A stretch of DNA of 64,000 nucleotides from Salvator merianae (Eukaryota; Chordata; Lepidosauria; Squamata; Teiidae). Shown one piece after another: positions 55,401 through 63,639 of this stretch. The notes under the pieces are model-generated. The model was not told the origin of the DNA. It did not search any database and saw nothing but the letters and a program-made list of their open reading frames with translations. Numbering within the stretch: the stretch's first letter is position 1; each line of letters begins with the position of its first letter. Made by a program: the position numbers and the translations under genes. The stretch covers positions 11,643,637 to 11,707,636 of the forward strand of contig QVOM02000090.1 of NCBI GenBank assembly GCA_003586115.2. Reading direction: 5' to 3'.

Positions 55401-56808
55401 GCGTTCGCCACATTGTCTGGCAGCCTTTGGCAAGACTGGGGTATAGCTGGCCGGATTTTTGGCAACTCTTGGTTTTCTTAGACCAGTGTCAAAGCACCAG
55501 GGAGTTCACACCTTGATTCAGGCTGGTTGAGCAAGGTTGAGGGTTGCTAGGGCTAGAGCAGGTCCCTTTTCCTCTAGCTGCATCAACCCATCACTGTCCA
55601 CTGTTGCTGAAGATGTTTTGGTCGCTAGAAAAGCCTCTGGCACCTGTAAAAAAGTAGTGGAGCCTCACCCAGGAACTGGGCTAATTTCCAGCAGCCGTTT
55701 TTCTGGTAAAACTTGGAGGATTGGTTTGGTTGCCCTTTTACTGTATCTTTGGAGTTTCCTAGAAAAATGGCTGAGTTGTGTGTATGAACCACCTCTTTTT
55801 CAAATAGTGGGATAACTTTTAGAAAGTCTGAAGTCATCTGTGGTATCCTATTGCTCTCACTCACAAGACTCTGAATCCCATGAGCTATGAATTCATGATG
55901 GGTGAGTGACTGTATGTTCCTTCTGAATTGTGACACCTACCTTAGCAGGAAATTCTTTCTGCTGCATAAAGTGCTGAGCCAAAGCACCGATTTTCCACTG
56001 TGACCATCCAGGGCTTTTTCTACCCTGCGTGTCTTCAGACTCCAGATATGGATCAGCCCATTAGAAGATCTAGCAGAAATTGAGAGTTGCAAAAGGAAAG
56101 AAATGCTAAGATGGTAACTAAAAGTTTAAGGGTCAAGGAATTAAAAATCAAATTTATACATAAATGGGTTAAGACCCCATGTCAGTTGACGTATATGATA
56201 TCTAATATGAATTCAGAGTGTTGGCGTAAATGCAAAAATAAGGGGAACATATCTGCATTTATGGTGCGAATGTCCAGAGGTTCAAAAGTTTTGGTCGTGT
56301 GTTGGGGTAGAGATTAATAAGACTTTATATATTAATATAAATTGGACAAAGGAGATTTATTTGTTTCATCAAATGGACATACAGGTTATTAAAACACAAG
56401 ACCACTACATATTGGAACAATTAGTGCTAGCTGCACAAGCTATAATAGTTAAAAATGGGAAGACTGTGTGTGAAAGAACTATTCATAAGTGGTATAACTA
56501 TTTAGGGGAACAACTGATGTTTTGACTTTATTAGGGAACCTAGGATGTGTTATTTAGGTCAACTTTCAAAGAATCCCACACTGGAGAACTGGAAGAAGGT
56601 GATAAGGATGGAGGATGGAAGAGTGGACAAGGTTCAAAAAAGAATTTTCTCTAGAGAACTTGAAGTGTACTGGTCCTTCCTCTACTCACCCAGAGAAAAG
56701 CGTAGGAAGATTTTGATCTGAACAGTGAAAATGAAGAGAGTTGACAGCATCATTTGTTCCCCGTAAAACATATTGTGGATCAGGAGGAGGAGGAGCAGAG
56801 GCAGCCAT
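40159..56808 (-). CDS. GNB1L: GNB1L, guanine nucleotide-binding protein beta subunit-like WD-repeat protein (complete, six coding exons)
   Basis: Exons on the - strand: 56808-56690, 56069-55941, 53901-53739, 51246-51148, 44627-44412, 40425-40159. All junctions keep frame (phases 2, 2, 0, 0, 0), giving 330 residues; the human protein has 327. It starts MAASAPPPPDPQYVLRG. WD signatures include NGLIHIWSL (43-51), QGRDRNICLWDLAEG (84-98), LLAGYEDGSVVLW (179-191), GVSGSSEKMLCVW (221-233), LLATAGWDHRIRLF (265-278) and AAGSKDHRISVW (313-324). It should fold as a WD40 propeller without enzyme residues. The mammalian protein is a cytosolic WD40 factor, reported to help mature PI3K-like kinases such as ATM/ATR (family knowledge). 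The position next to and tail to tail with TBX1 matches other vertebrates. The ATG exon begins at an acceptor (56833), so at least one 5' non-coding exon lies upstream. Confidence 0.96.
40440..40730. mobile_element. unclassified interspersed repeat with TTTA start
   Basis: The opening (tttatttatttatttatttcc, one base shortened here to tttatttatttatttattt) then ctcccaccctatacccgaag and ctcagggtgggtaacagc is a phrase common in reptile repeats. A relative begins at 5110 (cccaccctgtatcacaagg). The later part (aggtgcctggcacacctcag) belongs to the same consensus style. Class not determined. Confidence 0.45.
41492..41895. mobile_element. MITE with cctttctgYacttacct inverted ends and 8-bp flank repeat
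   Basis: The left end cctttctgtacttacctgtg and the right end, read in reverse (cctttctgcacttacctctg), are inverted repeats of about 18 bp. The flanks gttcttgg (41484-41491) and gttcttag (41896-41903) match at 7 of 8 bases, which fits the 8-bp target duplication of hAT elements. Partial copies are at 54830-55043 and 63380-63550. No transposase frame. Confidence 0.72.
42480..43135 (-). mobile_element. CR1/L2-clade LINE ORF2 remnant (endonuclease region)
   Basis: Broken frames on the - strand give GDFNIHTETI, TTLGLSQYVRGSTHTAGRTL and, further on, LVSLWNHEMSRIIDT and EAPWYSMELQVIKQKVQQLE. In order these match the AP-endonuclease core (GDFNIH, then the Q-Y-V-x-x-x-T-H block) and the start of the linker before the reverse transcriptase in CR1/L2 LINEs. 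Several stops and shifts show it is dead. Confidence 0.72.
43365..43397. repeat. (GT)n microsatellite
   Basis: About 16 GT units, seen directly. Confidence 0.92.
43807..44045 (-). mobile_element. CR1 LINE 3' end, reverse
   Basis: agaataagaggagccctgc, tggatcaggccacaagcc and atctcaagcagaagatgaag, then ctgcctgtctctccaacctg, in reverse order to 5943-6207. It lies in the GNB1L intron between the last two exons. Confidence 0.82.
44412..44627 (-). CDS. GNB1L: GNB1L coding exon (FLLAGYEDGSVVLW...NEQQNLQ)
   Basis: The acceptor tttcccctcag ends at 44628 and the donor gtcagc starts at 44411 (- strand). 216 bp, 72 codons, phase 0 at both ends. It encodes two blades of the propeller: LLAGYEDGSVVLW and the segment from CHEGPVMSFDFDPDKAKG to GSSEKMLCVW. 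Confidence 0.96.
44855..45105. mobile_element. MITE-like element with ttctcacactcg ends
   Basis: The left text ccttctcacactcgccagc and the reverse complement of the right end (gattcacacttgtctgac) are similar inverted ends. The inner part has repeated ccatggcaac/gccatggcgatc text. No coding capacity. Confidence 0.45.
45106..45980. other. GNB1L intron, no feature recognised
   Basis: A short (CA)n run lies near 45684. No exon-like frame with phase support. Confidence 0.35.
45986..46250. repeat. 31-bp minisatellite, eight to nine units
   Basis: The unit gctgctctcagcaccccta followed by agtcccagcgtt repeats every 31 bp (agcgttgctg at 46081 and 46112). Outer units are more diverged, central ones nearly identical. 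It lies in a GNB1L intron. Confidence 0.88.
46251..47475. other. GNB1L intron, AT-rich, no exon seen
   Basis: A T run lies at 46740-46753. Around 46780-47280 the sequence is repeat-poor with ATTA-type words (attaattggttggcaatc, attaatgatgtcacagg) and might be regulatory. Nothing firm. Confidence 0.3.
47480..47800 (-). mobile_element. tRNA-derived SINE, two units, reverse
   Basis: The reverse complement holds two heads (near 47655 and 47785) and the body phrase catagaggggcccatggag with ccacttctgtatctctacc. Same arrangement as 23500-23800. Confidence 0.72.
48300..48345. repeat. T homopolymer run
   Basis: About 19 T in a row at 48328-48346. A C run of 12 lies at 47996-48007. Simple repeats only. 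Confidence 0.7.
48700..49075 (+). mobile_element. two CR1 LINE 3' ends in tandem
   Basis: The phrase ccaggttggagaaacaagc (48712) and ccaggttggagagacagac (48935) start two tails, each with tctgcttgagatgcc or its variant. The first ends ctagcagggcttttcttaa. The second stops at gagacgggatcctgaag and is cut by a short GAAC/TTCG piece at 49070-49130. Confidence 0.8.
49965..50195 (-). mobile_element. tRNA-SINE joined to a CR1 tail piece, reverse
   Basis: 49965-50112 holds ctgtgcagttttcttggcag and agaagtggtttgccattgc (SINE body). From 50115, tagtagccattgatatacc and cctccatgaatttatcta is a CR1 5'-side fragment. The same joint (SINE next to CR1) recurs at 61945-62340, so it may be one composite or a shared insertion habit. 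Confidence 0.65.
51148..51246 (-). CDS. GNB1L: GNB1L coding exon (VRVLELPSKK...GMPISLKLWQ)
   Basis: The acceptor tttcctaatgtcag ends at 51247 and the donor gtaagc starts at 51147 (- strand). 99 bp, 33 codons, phase 0 at both ends. It encodes residues 138-170, with CTLKPEAGAKLGMPISLKLW well matched to the human protein. Confidence 0.95.
51727..52085. mobile_element. MITE-like element with a 36-bp perfect palindrome at one end
   Basis: The left text gcgccattttgcactttcc resembles the reverse complement of the right text (gcgtccacattttgcagag, from 52054-52075), giving inverted ends about 350 bp apart. Inside the left end, 51746-51781 is a perfect 36-bp palindrome centred on agatct. No reading frame of known family. 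Confidence 0.45.
51746..51781. repeat. perfect 36-bp palindrome
   Basis: caccttggaatggtcaga is followed at once by its exact reverse complement tctgaccattccaaggtg, with no spacer. The next bases out do not pair. It could extrude as a hairpin. Confidence 0.95.
52110..53145. other. GNB1L intron, no exon recognised
   Basis: No repeat phrases except a short (TC)n at about 52741-52755. The part at 52750-53080 is AT-rich and repeat-poor. Confidence 0.35.
53148..53245 (+). mobile_element. tRNA-derived SINE of a second type
   Basis: aggcagcatagtgtagtgg, tcagtgtgttggactagga and ccactgggtgaccttgag are head and body of a different tRNA-SINE (gtgtagtggttagagtgttgg style). A weaker relative is at about 40760-40840. 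Confidence 0.6.
53250..53470. mobile_element. MITE-like repeat (ccagtatccc family), opposite orientation
   Basis: ctggaccaccagtatccca, gtctaggtggccaag, gctgcatccaatgcagac and tctctagtctgcactagag are the reverse of 16313-16560. It ends acaggtaagtgtggaaaagg. Confidence 0.6.
53739..53901 (-). CDS. GNB1L: GNB1L coding exon (QGRDRNICLWDLAEGRSAV...)
   Basis: The acceptor ttttaactctcaag ends at 53902 behind a T run and the donor gtaggc starts at 53738. The 163 bp begin with the third base of the Ser codon split from the previous exon and end on a codon boundary. It encodes residues 84-137, with ICLWDLAEGRSAV and NVGFCKCSLLEL, and ends WEDLGE. Confidence 0.95.
54530..54825 (+). mobile_element. tRNA-derived SINE, two head-to-tail units
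   Basis: Two tRNA-like heads: gatatgtagctcagtgggag (54539) and ggctgtagctcagtggtag (54688). Each is followed by a B-box-like ggttgctagtttgattccc or ggttgccagttcagtcccc and the body ggcaaaccacttctgtatc. It is not a functional tRNA gene: the stems do not close and there is a long non-tRNA body. Confidence 0.8.
54826..55045. mobile_element. partial MITE related to 41492-41895
   Basis: cgaagtctaccggcatact and atcaatggatccagaacag, then cacaggtaagtgcaaaaagg, match the inner text and right end of the 41.5-kb element. The left end is missing. Confidence 0.5.
55046..55930. other. GNB1L intron, no exon recognised
   Basis: T-rich in places (55310-55325). No phase-compatible exon and no repeat family named. 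Confidence 0.3.
55941..56069 (-). CDS. GNB1L: GNB1L coding exon (SSNGLIHIWSLKTRRV...)
   Basis: The acceptor ctcaatttctgctag ends at 56070 and the donor gtaggt starts at 55940. The 129 bp complete the Gly codon of the first coding exon, encode residues 41-82 and leave ag for the next Ser. NGLIHIWSLKTRR and ALDGHSGKSVLWL form the first WD repeat end and the second repeat start. The exon is too short and too split to stand out as an open frame by itself. Confidence 0.95.
56087..56640 (+). mobile_element. L1-type LINE ORF2 C-terminal remnant
   Basis: Frames on the + strand read KIKFIHKWVKTPCQLTYM and SECWRKCKNKGN, then, after a frameshift near 56250, HLWCECPEVQKFW, LAAQAIIVKN and TIHKWYNYLGEQ before a stop. 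In L1 ORF2 the order ..W..TP..L..M.., CWRC...GT..H.WW.C..V..FW, ..AA...I.. is the C-terminal part. It starts within about 20 bp of the acceptor of the GNB1L exon at 56069, in opposite orientation. Confidence 0.75.
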
Positions 56809-56833
56809 AACAACAGAGAGACATTTGATGCTC
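56690..56833 (-). CDS. GNB1L: GNB1L first coding exon (with 25 bp of 5' UTR)
   Basis: The acceptor tttcttatag ends at 56834 and the donor gtgagt starts at 56689. The ATG is at 56808-56806. I chose it because the next residues MAASAPPPPDPQYVLRG fit the start of the known protein and no other in-frame Met precedes it in the exon. It encodes 39 residues plus two bases of a Gly codon. Confidence 0.94.
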
Positions 56834-57039
56834 CTATAAGAAAAGATGAAAAAAAATAAAAAAGAGTGAAAAAGCTCTTCAGTTACTAACCCAAGTAGTA
56901 CAGGATTCTTGAACATTCTCAAGGGTTTTTCCAAGAGTACTACTCTGAACGTGAAAATAAGCTGCTGTCCCCCAGCATTATGTATTTTAATTCCTGCATG
57001 TGTAGCAAAATTTCCTTTCATGGGTTAGATAGTATCTTC

Positions 57040-58690
57040 AGTGGGCAAGATCAACACACACTGTAGCCAAATTTGTAGCTGTCACAACCGAATTAAGAAA
57101 ACAATTGGAGTCTTAGATAACATTGTTTCGTTTCATAGTTATGTATCTAGTGTTCCTGAACTAATATTGTTTCTTCTGTATGTCCTTGGGGTTTTAATTG
57201 CAATGTAGCTAATGATCCTGAATTAACGTCGTTTCTTCTGGGTGTCTTTGGAGTTCCTCCCCTTTACTTTCCATGCTATTCTTATGTGGGCCCATGGGCC
57301 GTAATAAATTTCAGTGAATCATTGAATGAATGGGCAAGAAATACAAACTTCATTCATTCATTGATTCAATCAATTTGTATACCACCTTTCCAAAAAATAT
57401 TTCTTAAGGCAGGCCTGTAGCCAGCTCCATATATATGGGGTGGTGGTCACAAATTTGGGGGTGAATGAACAGAACAGAGAGGCCACACCCTCTGGTAACA
57501 GACTCTGGCCTCACTGGATGGAGCATAGGCTGCTCTAGGCAGTACAGAATGGTAGCCTAGAATGGGAAAGTGGTAAGACCATTTTAGAAAAAGTCTTACC
57601 ATACTTTTTAAGTCTTACGAGTTAAACCAGGCCAGGGAGGCATGTGGAAAGGTGCATGCCTCTGTAGGTTGGTTTAGCAGGGGGACCTATTTTGGTGGCA
57701 CACAAAATTGTGCTGCTGAAATGGGTCCCCTTGGGGCTCTGAGGCCTTCCTGGAAGAGACATCCGGAACCCTCCTGGAACAGATATCTGAAGTGGTTCTA
57801 GTCCTGCCATCTGGGGCAAGCCTGCTTTCAGTGTGTTGAGGTCAGACACATTTTAAGCCCAGACAAGGGACTTCTGTCTCCTTGTCAGCTGCAGCCAAAC
57901 ATTCAAAAATGCAGCATTTTGAGTTCATGAAACTTTAAACTGAGTTTGTTACATGTCTACGGAGATTCAAGTTCCATTGTTCTCCTATAGACTTAGGATC
58001 ACAAATCATTGCAACATGGGAAACTAAAAAGGGTGATTCCACCACCACCCCCGCCTAAATCCTTGTTTAACATCTAGATTGTTCTTTAATTCTTTCTTTA
58101 CCACTCCACATTGAAGAGAAGGATCAATTTCTCTGTGTTTTATTATGACAGATAGAATCTCCACATTGCAACTTGATGCTCATTATAAAACATATTTTAT
58201 AAGCTTTTCTATTATTCACATGCAATAAGTTAAAATGTCAAATCCAGCGAACACGTTCTTAGGTCTAATCCACTTTGGATTCGATTTCCATGATGTTGGC
58301 CATCAATCCTAATGGACTGCAGCGTTTTTGCAGCGATGCTCCCTTGGGCGAGTTCCCCCCTGGTCTTGCTTCCACAACATGCTCTATTCTTATGAAAACA
58401 CCATTTCAAAAACATCATGCGGGGCCTTAAAAGCTTTTTCATTTCATAGAAATATAACAATACTCTTGCGAACACCTTCAAACAAATAGCATGCACTGGT
58501 CTCCCTCCGTTGCCGGGACTGAACCGTCGGAAAGACACGAACGGTAAGCGTTCCAAGGGAGTTGTCCTTTACGCTAATCAGCATTTCTGAAAAATTATTC
58601 CAGGGCAGTCAAGAAGACAAACTGGAGTAGTAACCCTGGAGGCTAACAAGAATTATGAGTCAGGGTTTAATAGGACTATTTTATCCTCTT
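57040..58690. other. GNB1L 5' intron or upstream region, mostly unassigned
   Basis: 57465-57660 is a diverged copy of the ccagtatccc MITE family. The frame on - at 58230-58556 has neither splice support nor recognisable product. No CpG-rich promoter is seen here. Confidence 0.35.
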
Positions 58691-58698
58691 TTTCCTAA

Positions 58699-58779
58699 TT
58701 ACCAGCGCGCAACAGTTTTGCTGACAGAAGCAAAATGCGTGTGTACGGATCTGGGGAGGATTGTTTCATTGGTGAGAAC
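58699..58779 (-). CDS. weak candidate terminal exon following the 59-kb segment
   Basis: The - strand acceptor gattttctggctcag ends at 58780. The frame that continues phase 0 from the segment at 58993 gives 26 residues (VLTNETILPRSVHTHFASVS...) and TAA. ATTAAA lies about 30 bp further. A frame this short opens by chance quite often, so this is only a lead. Confidence 0.12.
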   Translation of the reverse strand, partial: VLTNETILPRSVHTHFASVSKTVARW

Positions 58780-58992
58780 CTGAGCCAGAAAATCCAGTGG
58801 TTTACAAGGACACCTTCACGGAGCCTTTTTTTTAGCTTCTTGGTGTGGGGAGAGCATATACCTATAATTGTGGAATAGGGCCTTGTACTCTCTATGCATT
58901 CAGAAGACTGATAAAGACACAGCCCTTCACTTGGGCCTTTGGTTAAAAACAACAACAACCATTTTCTTCTCTGAGCACTGTACTGCTTTTAC

Positions 58993-59136
58993 CTGTTTTA
59001 TGTATTCAGGGTACGGGGCGAGGTACAGCCGTAAGTAAATAAATATACCATATAGGTTGAGACCAAATACAGGCAAAGCAGATAATAATAATTGGCTCAG
59101 CAGCCAGCCAAATACACCGTGACTCCCTCGCTCTCC
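58993..59136 (-). CDS. candidate exon encoding a hydrophobic membrane-like segment, gene unknown
   Basis: On the - strand a good acceptor (tttccttttttgcag, ending 59137) and a donor gtaaaa (58992) bound exactly 144 bp, 48 codons, open in phase 0. The product is mostly hydrophobic: GWLLSQLLLSALPVFGLNLY and GIFIYLRLYLAPYPEYIKQ, like one or two membrane spans. I do not recognise the protein. It could be part of a gene upstream of GNB1L on the same strand, a GNB1L 5' non-coding exon, or chance. Confidence 0.25.
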
Positions 59137-59183
59137 CTGCAAAAAAGGAAACCATATTTGCTCAACGCCAGGTGTGACATCGG

Positions 59184-59514
59184 GTGACTCTGCACTGGCC
59201 GGTGTACTGGACCAGCAGGTGTACTAAAAATCTCCCTTTTGCACTCTGGGAGGGTCCAGTCCAGGGCCTCTCTCGGGCCACACCTGCACGCAGAAGGGAG
59301 GTTCCTAGTACACTTACCGGCCTGGTATACTGGGCCAATGCAGAACCACCCTTTGTCTGCCTTCCTTATACATCATTTAGATGCTAAGGGAGGCCCCGCC
59401 CACAGGGGTGGGGCTAAGGGGCCAGTGGGGGCTCCCTTACACCACACCAGCGTGTGGAAGGTTGGCTGCTAGTATGCTTGCTGGTCTGGCATATACAGGC
59501 CAGTGTGGAATCAC
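59184..59514. mobile_element. MITE with gtgactctgcactggcc inverted ends
   Basis: The left end gtgactctgcactggcc and the reverse of the right end (gtgattccacactggcc) match at 14 of 17 bases. Inside, ccggtgtactggaccagc and gctggtctggcatatacagg also pair. 331 bp, no reading frame of note. Confidence 0.68.
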
Positions 59515-60220
59515 TCCGAGAAAGGGAACAAGGTTTTGAATAGCCACCCTCACACCGGAGGGCACAGGGAGTGAACTGGATACGCATTTCTGCAGGCAGC
59601 AATTACAGGTGAGATCCGGGGTTGCCAACGGGGGCTCCATTCAAGGTGGGTCAGATCCTGACCACCATGGTCGCTGCTTTTAGAGTTGTCCAAAGTCAGC
59701 AAGCAATGCCTGTCATCATTTTGGTTTCAAAGCCCTTGGAGTCAGTTTCATTTGCTTCCTAGGCTTCTGCTGCTTCAAAAATTTTCTGCAGAGAGAACGG
59801 ACGATTTTAATCAAACCCCTCCCTCAAGTCTATCACCCGTCGCCCTGATCCCTGAGCTGCATCTGCTAACATATGTACGCTGTTCCTTGGCTAAGTTTCC
59901 TTTTCAGACCGCAATTCCCATCTTTTCCAGCTCTCCATCATGGGACTTTGTTGTGCAAAAAGGGAGCTATTCCAAACTCCGGCCTGTTGTAACAATGCCT
60001 GTGGATTTTTGCAGCTTGGCGTGCCAAAGCACATCTTATAGCAGAAGAAACAAATCAGTGCACCTAGACTGCTCCTCTCAATATCTCAATGCAGCCTAGC
60101 AACTATTTCTTCTAATTGCATTTATGGAATTACAGTGCTATAATTTTATCATGTAATCACAGAAAAGACGGCTCAGTATAGCCTTTTGAAAACACGCAGG
60201 CCACAGAAAAGTACATTTTT
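59515..60220. other. upstream of GNB1L, repeat-poor, nothing assigned
   Basis: A frame on + (59686-60099) has no splice or start support. No repeat family seen. Confidence 0.3.
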
Positions 60221-60224
60221 TTGA

Positions 60225-60445
60225 AGGAAGAAAGGAAAGCGAGAGACAGAGAAAGAAGGAAGGAGACAGAAATTGAAAGAAAAAGAGGAAAGAGAAAGAG
60301 AGAGAGAGAGAAAGAAGGGAAGAGAAAGAGAGAGAAGGAAAGAGAAGGAAAAAGAGAAAGAAAGAAGGAAAGAAAGAAAAAGAAAAAGAAAAAGAGAGAG
60401 AGAGAAAGAAGGAAGGAAGGAAGGAAGGAAGGAAGGAAGGAAGGA

Positions 60446-60493
<48 letters not shown>

Positions 60494-60495
60494 AC
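60225..60495. repeat. purine tract, GAAA/GGAA microsatellite
   Basis: About 270 bp of A/G only, ending in a clean (GGAA)n at 60409-60445 and (GAAA)n at 60446-60494. Long frames on both strands are low-complexity artefacts. Confidence 0.92.
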
Positions 60496-60821
60496 TCCCA
60501 GAGTCTTAAAAACATTAACTGTTTCCCACAGGAAAAATTCCAGCAGAATTCAGCAAGCCCTCTGCTCTCACTCCTGTCACTTGCATTTCCATGACACGTT
60601 AAAGCAAAAACAAAATTACTGGTAAAATATTCTGTTCCTTTCTCCACCTCCTTTCTGGTGTCTCCCCACCCCCATGCCAATATATACACATCTAGAGCTA
60701 AGACAAAAACCATGGTTCTCAACTCACTTTTAAAGCATTTAAGAGATGGTGCCCAAGGAAAAAAGAAAAGAAAAGATCAGGTATACCAGAAATAAATCTC
60801 TTAGGTACATCTGGCAAACCA

Positions 60822-60846
60822 ACATTTTTTTTTGGGGGGGGGGGAG
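60822..60846. repeat. T9-G11 run
   Basis: Nine T then eleven G in a row (60825-60844), inside mixed sequence. A G run of this length is rare and prone to slip. Confidence 0.8.
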
Positions 60847-60849
60847 AGT

Positions 60850-61940
60850 CCAACCCAGCAGGTGTGCAGCCATAATTATGGCCGCCGAAAAATCTGACAC
60901 ATCCAGGTGTGCTCCTGATCAAATGTATGAAATCTCTTTTATTCTTTCAGAAATTCCAAGCTTGCCAGGTGCCCGCCTTGCAGAGGAAAGTAAGATTAAA
61001 GAATTAGATATTTCTCTTCAACGTGCTGACACAGACAGAGGCGCCCACCTTCTTGCCATAGTCTGCATTCTTGACGGCACAACCCCTACCTGCATCTACG
61101 GAAATTCAGCTCCCTGCTGAGTGTAATGGGACATCCTCTCTCAAGTTCAGAAGAGTGCAGCTTGCCTGCTTGCCTGCTCTCTGGGGACAGAGGACTGCAT
61201 CAACTCATGCGGCGTTTGTATATAAATTTGCCCGTTTGAAAAATGGACCTTTCGCGAAAGAGACCTGACTTATCTCCTTCCATCCACATAAGGGGACCTA
61301 AGACGAATTGCTGTCTGGACTCCACTCCATTTTTCTGGATCAAGTATCCTTGTTATATCACACTTCTCTCCCTCTCTCACCGAGATCCTTTTTGTCTGCT
61401 AATGGTCCTTATCTTTGGCATTCTCTTTCCCACTTCCAGACTCCTCGGTTCTGAAAACTGCTTATTTCATAAGATGCTTTTCTCAGGCTCTTTTTTCACC
61501 AGGCCGATCCTCCTTTCGAGGGATCATTTTCCCCTGAGTATTTTTTCCTTTGGGAGGGGGATGATGTACCCACCCCTTCTGCTTCCCTACAGATGTGGTA
61601 TCCTATAAAGGCTGCTGATATTTGGGTGGGGAGCAGACTTTGTGATGCTTTAATAGCAGGATGCCTTTCTGGCTGCAAATAAAGCAAAAAAAACCCTCTT
61701 GGCTCACTGAGGCTACTTGCACATCACTCGTGTAAACGGAGCGCTCCGTTTTCCAGGAACAGTGGTGGCAACACTTGGTTCTAGTCAAGGACCAGAAGAA
61801 ATCCAGGGTTCTCTTAGGCTCAATTTTTGCAAAATTTCCAACAACAAAATAATCTGCAATAGAAAGATGAGGCTAGCACAATCTGAATAGAAGCTTCCCA
61901 CAAAGCCAAGACTGCACCTCCATTTTCATATGATTAGATT
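60850..61940. other. upstream of GNB1L, nothing firmly assigned
   Basis: On the - strand around 61060-61100 a short frame reads GRGCAVKNADYGKK before a gtgggc donor-like site. It lacks a convincing acceptor in phase and is not called. The rest shows no structure I recognise. Confidence 0.25.
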
Positions 61941-61944
61941 TTTG

Positions 61945-62340
61945 CTGATGCTATTGTTGCTGAGTGCCACTGAATTGTGGCTGACTCCTAGCTGACTGCA
62001 TGGGAATCTCTATGCAGTTTTCTTGGCAGAGATAACAGAAGTAGTTTGCCATTCTCTACTTCTGGGGAGAGGCTGGGGATTGAACCAGTGATTCTCTGCT
62101 TTCCAAGCAATTTGCTCTACCATTGAGCTAGGACCACTCCCAGACTCCATGGGCATCTCTATGCAGTTTTCTTGGCAGAGATACAGAAGTGGTTTGCCAT
62201 TGCCCACTCCCAGTGAGAGGCTGGGGATCCTGCCTGTCTCTCCAACCTGGAGGTGGTACCCAGGCATCCATTCTAGTAGCCATTGATACACCTGACCTCC
62301 ATGAATCTGTCCAATCCTTTCGTAAAGCTATCCAGGCAGT
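61945..62340 (-). mobile_element. tRNA-SINE (two units) joined to a CR1 piece, reverse
   Basis: 61950-62220 holds SINE bodies (atgcagttttcttggcag at about 62012 and 62161) and a head near 62125. From 62228, ctgcctgtctctccaacctg and catgaatctgtccaatcc is CR1. Same order as 49965-50195. Confidence 0.7.
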
Positions 62341-62344
62341 ATAG

Positions 62345-63375
62345 ATGATAAAACAGCAATAGTCAACATTGAAATCTGCCCACATATTATCTCTCAGGCT
62401 TTCACACACTCGTTCCTATAACACACATACAACATCACAGTAGTGCAGAAGTGTGTAATGTGACTCATGGCCATTTATGAAAAAAATGGAGGTTAGGAGA
62501 ACCACAGAGGCCCAGACTACCAAAGGATATTTCTGGCCCTGCAGAAAGGAGGTTCAGATTTTTAGGATGTCGTTGGTACTACAGAGGGGTGGTCCAACCT
62601 ATCAGCAGAAATCGGTGGCAGTTCAACAGGGCAAAGCACATTATTAATATTTTGGAGACTGCCTGAATCAGGGAAGTCACATTCTACCAACCACATAAAA
62701 GCAAAACCTTGTTATTCAAAAGCGTGTTGTAGAAAGGGGCAGCTATGTATTACACCACTCCCTGCAACCAGCACGCACCTTTAGTTCAATTTCATTTCTT
62801 TTTCCAACTACCAGGAATCCTTTTTAAAATGTCTGTGAGCCGCATCTGGTTTAAGAGGGACAGGGGGCCAGTTGCTTCAGACTTAATGTGAAAAATGATA
62901 TTCTTGATTGAGCGAGTGGGGACAGGGGTGTCTGAATTCTATTGTACTGGGTAGTGGGAATGGGCCGACTCTTGAAAATACACTCCTGCTCTGCGTCTAA
63001 GGTTAAGCACTCCTTGTCTGCCTGATTGTTTTTAAGATCGCTTTACTGTATTTTGGTGTTGCTTTAACGCATTTTTATTCCGTCTGGTGAGTTTGCTTTC
63101 ATGGGTTCTTATTGTAAATTGCTCCAAGCGTGATAGAAAAGCCAGTCAGGAAATGTAATTATTATTAGCATGATGATTGCAATGGTGACACGTTGACATT
63201 CAAAAGAAATTAACACACACTTTTTTAATGTGACAGTTAATAGGTCCAATATTTCTTACATCGCAGGACTCAAAAAGTGGCATTTATAGAGTTCCAAGAC
63301 AGTGGCTCCAAACCCACTAGCTACTGGTGGTATGCCCCATCTGCACGAGACAGAGTGCAATCCGAATCAGGAGGC
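62345..63375. other. upstream of GNB1L, nothing assigned
   Basis: 63090-63180 (ttgtaaattgctccaagcg, attattattagcatgatg) resembles a generic LINE/SINE tail. No exon-like frame. Confidence 0.3.
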
Positions 63376-63379
63376 CCCA

Positions 63380-63555
63380 AATGACCTCAATAATGAGGTC
63401 TACCAGCATACATATGTCTTGTTGCACCACCAAAATTGGTCCCCCGGCATTGGAGTGGTGTGAGAGCATAGATCTGGACCAGATCTGGGTCAGTGGCTGA
63501 CAGATCCGGACTTGCAGTTCTAGATCATAGAAGGTAAAGTACAGAAAGGCCCTAA
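63380..63555. mobile_element. partial MITE related to 41492-41895
   Basis: aatgaggtctaccagcatac, ccaccaaaattggtccccc and gtaaagtacagaaaggcc match the inner text and right end of the 41.5-kb element. Confidence 0.5.
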
Positions 63556-63639
63556 GTTTCAGTAAGGCTGCAGTATCAGGTACATTTTCAGAACAGATCC
63601 TAACGGAGATGTTTTGGTCTGCAACTTACACCCACTCAT

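Noticed and set aside
56087..56317. Small gene on + (76 codons)
   Set aside because: The text is a frameshifted L1 ORF2 tail.
58230..58556. 108-codon frame on - near GNB1L
   Set aside because: No acceptor in phase, no recognisable product; more likely intron or UTR.
60138..60722. 194-codon frame on -
   Set aside because: Mostly Phe/Ser/Leu from the GAAA/GGAA microsatellite.
61058..61105. Exon-like GRGCAVKNADYGKK frame on -
   Set aside because: The donor gtgggc is weak and no acceptor gives a compatible phase; the stretch is short enough to be chance.
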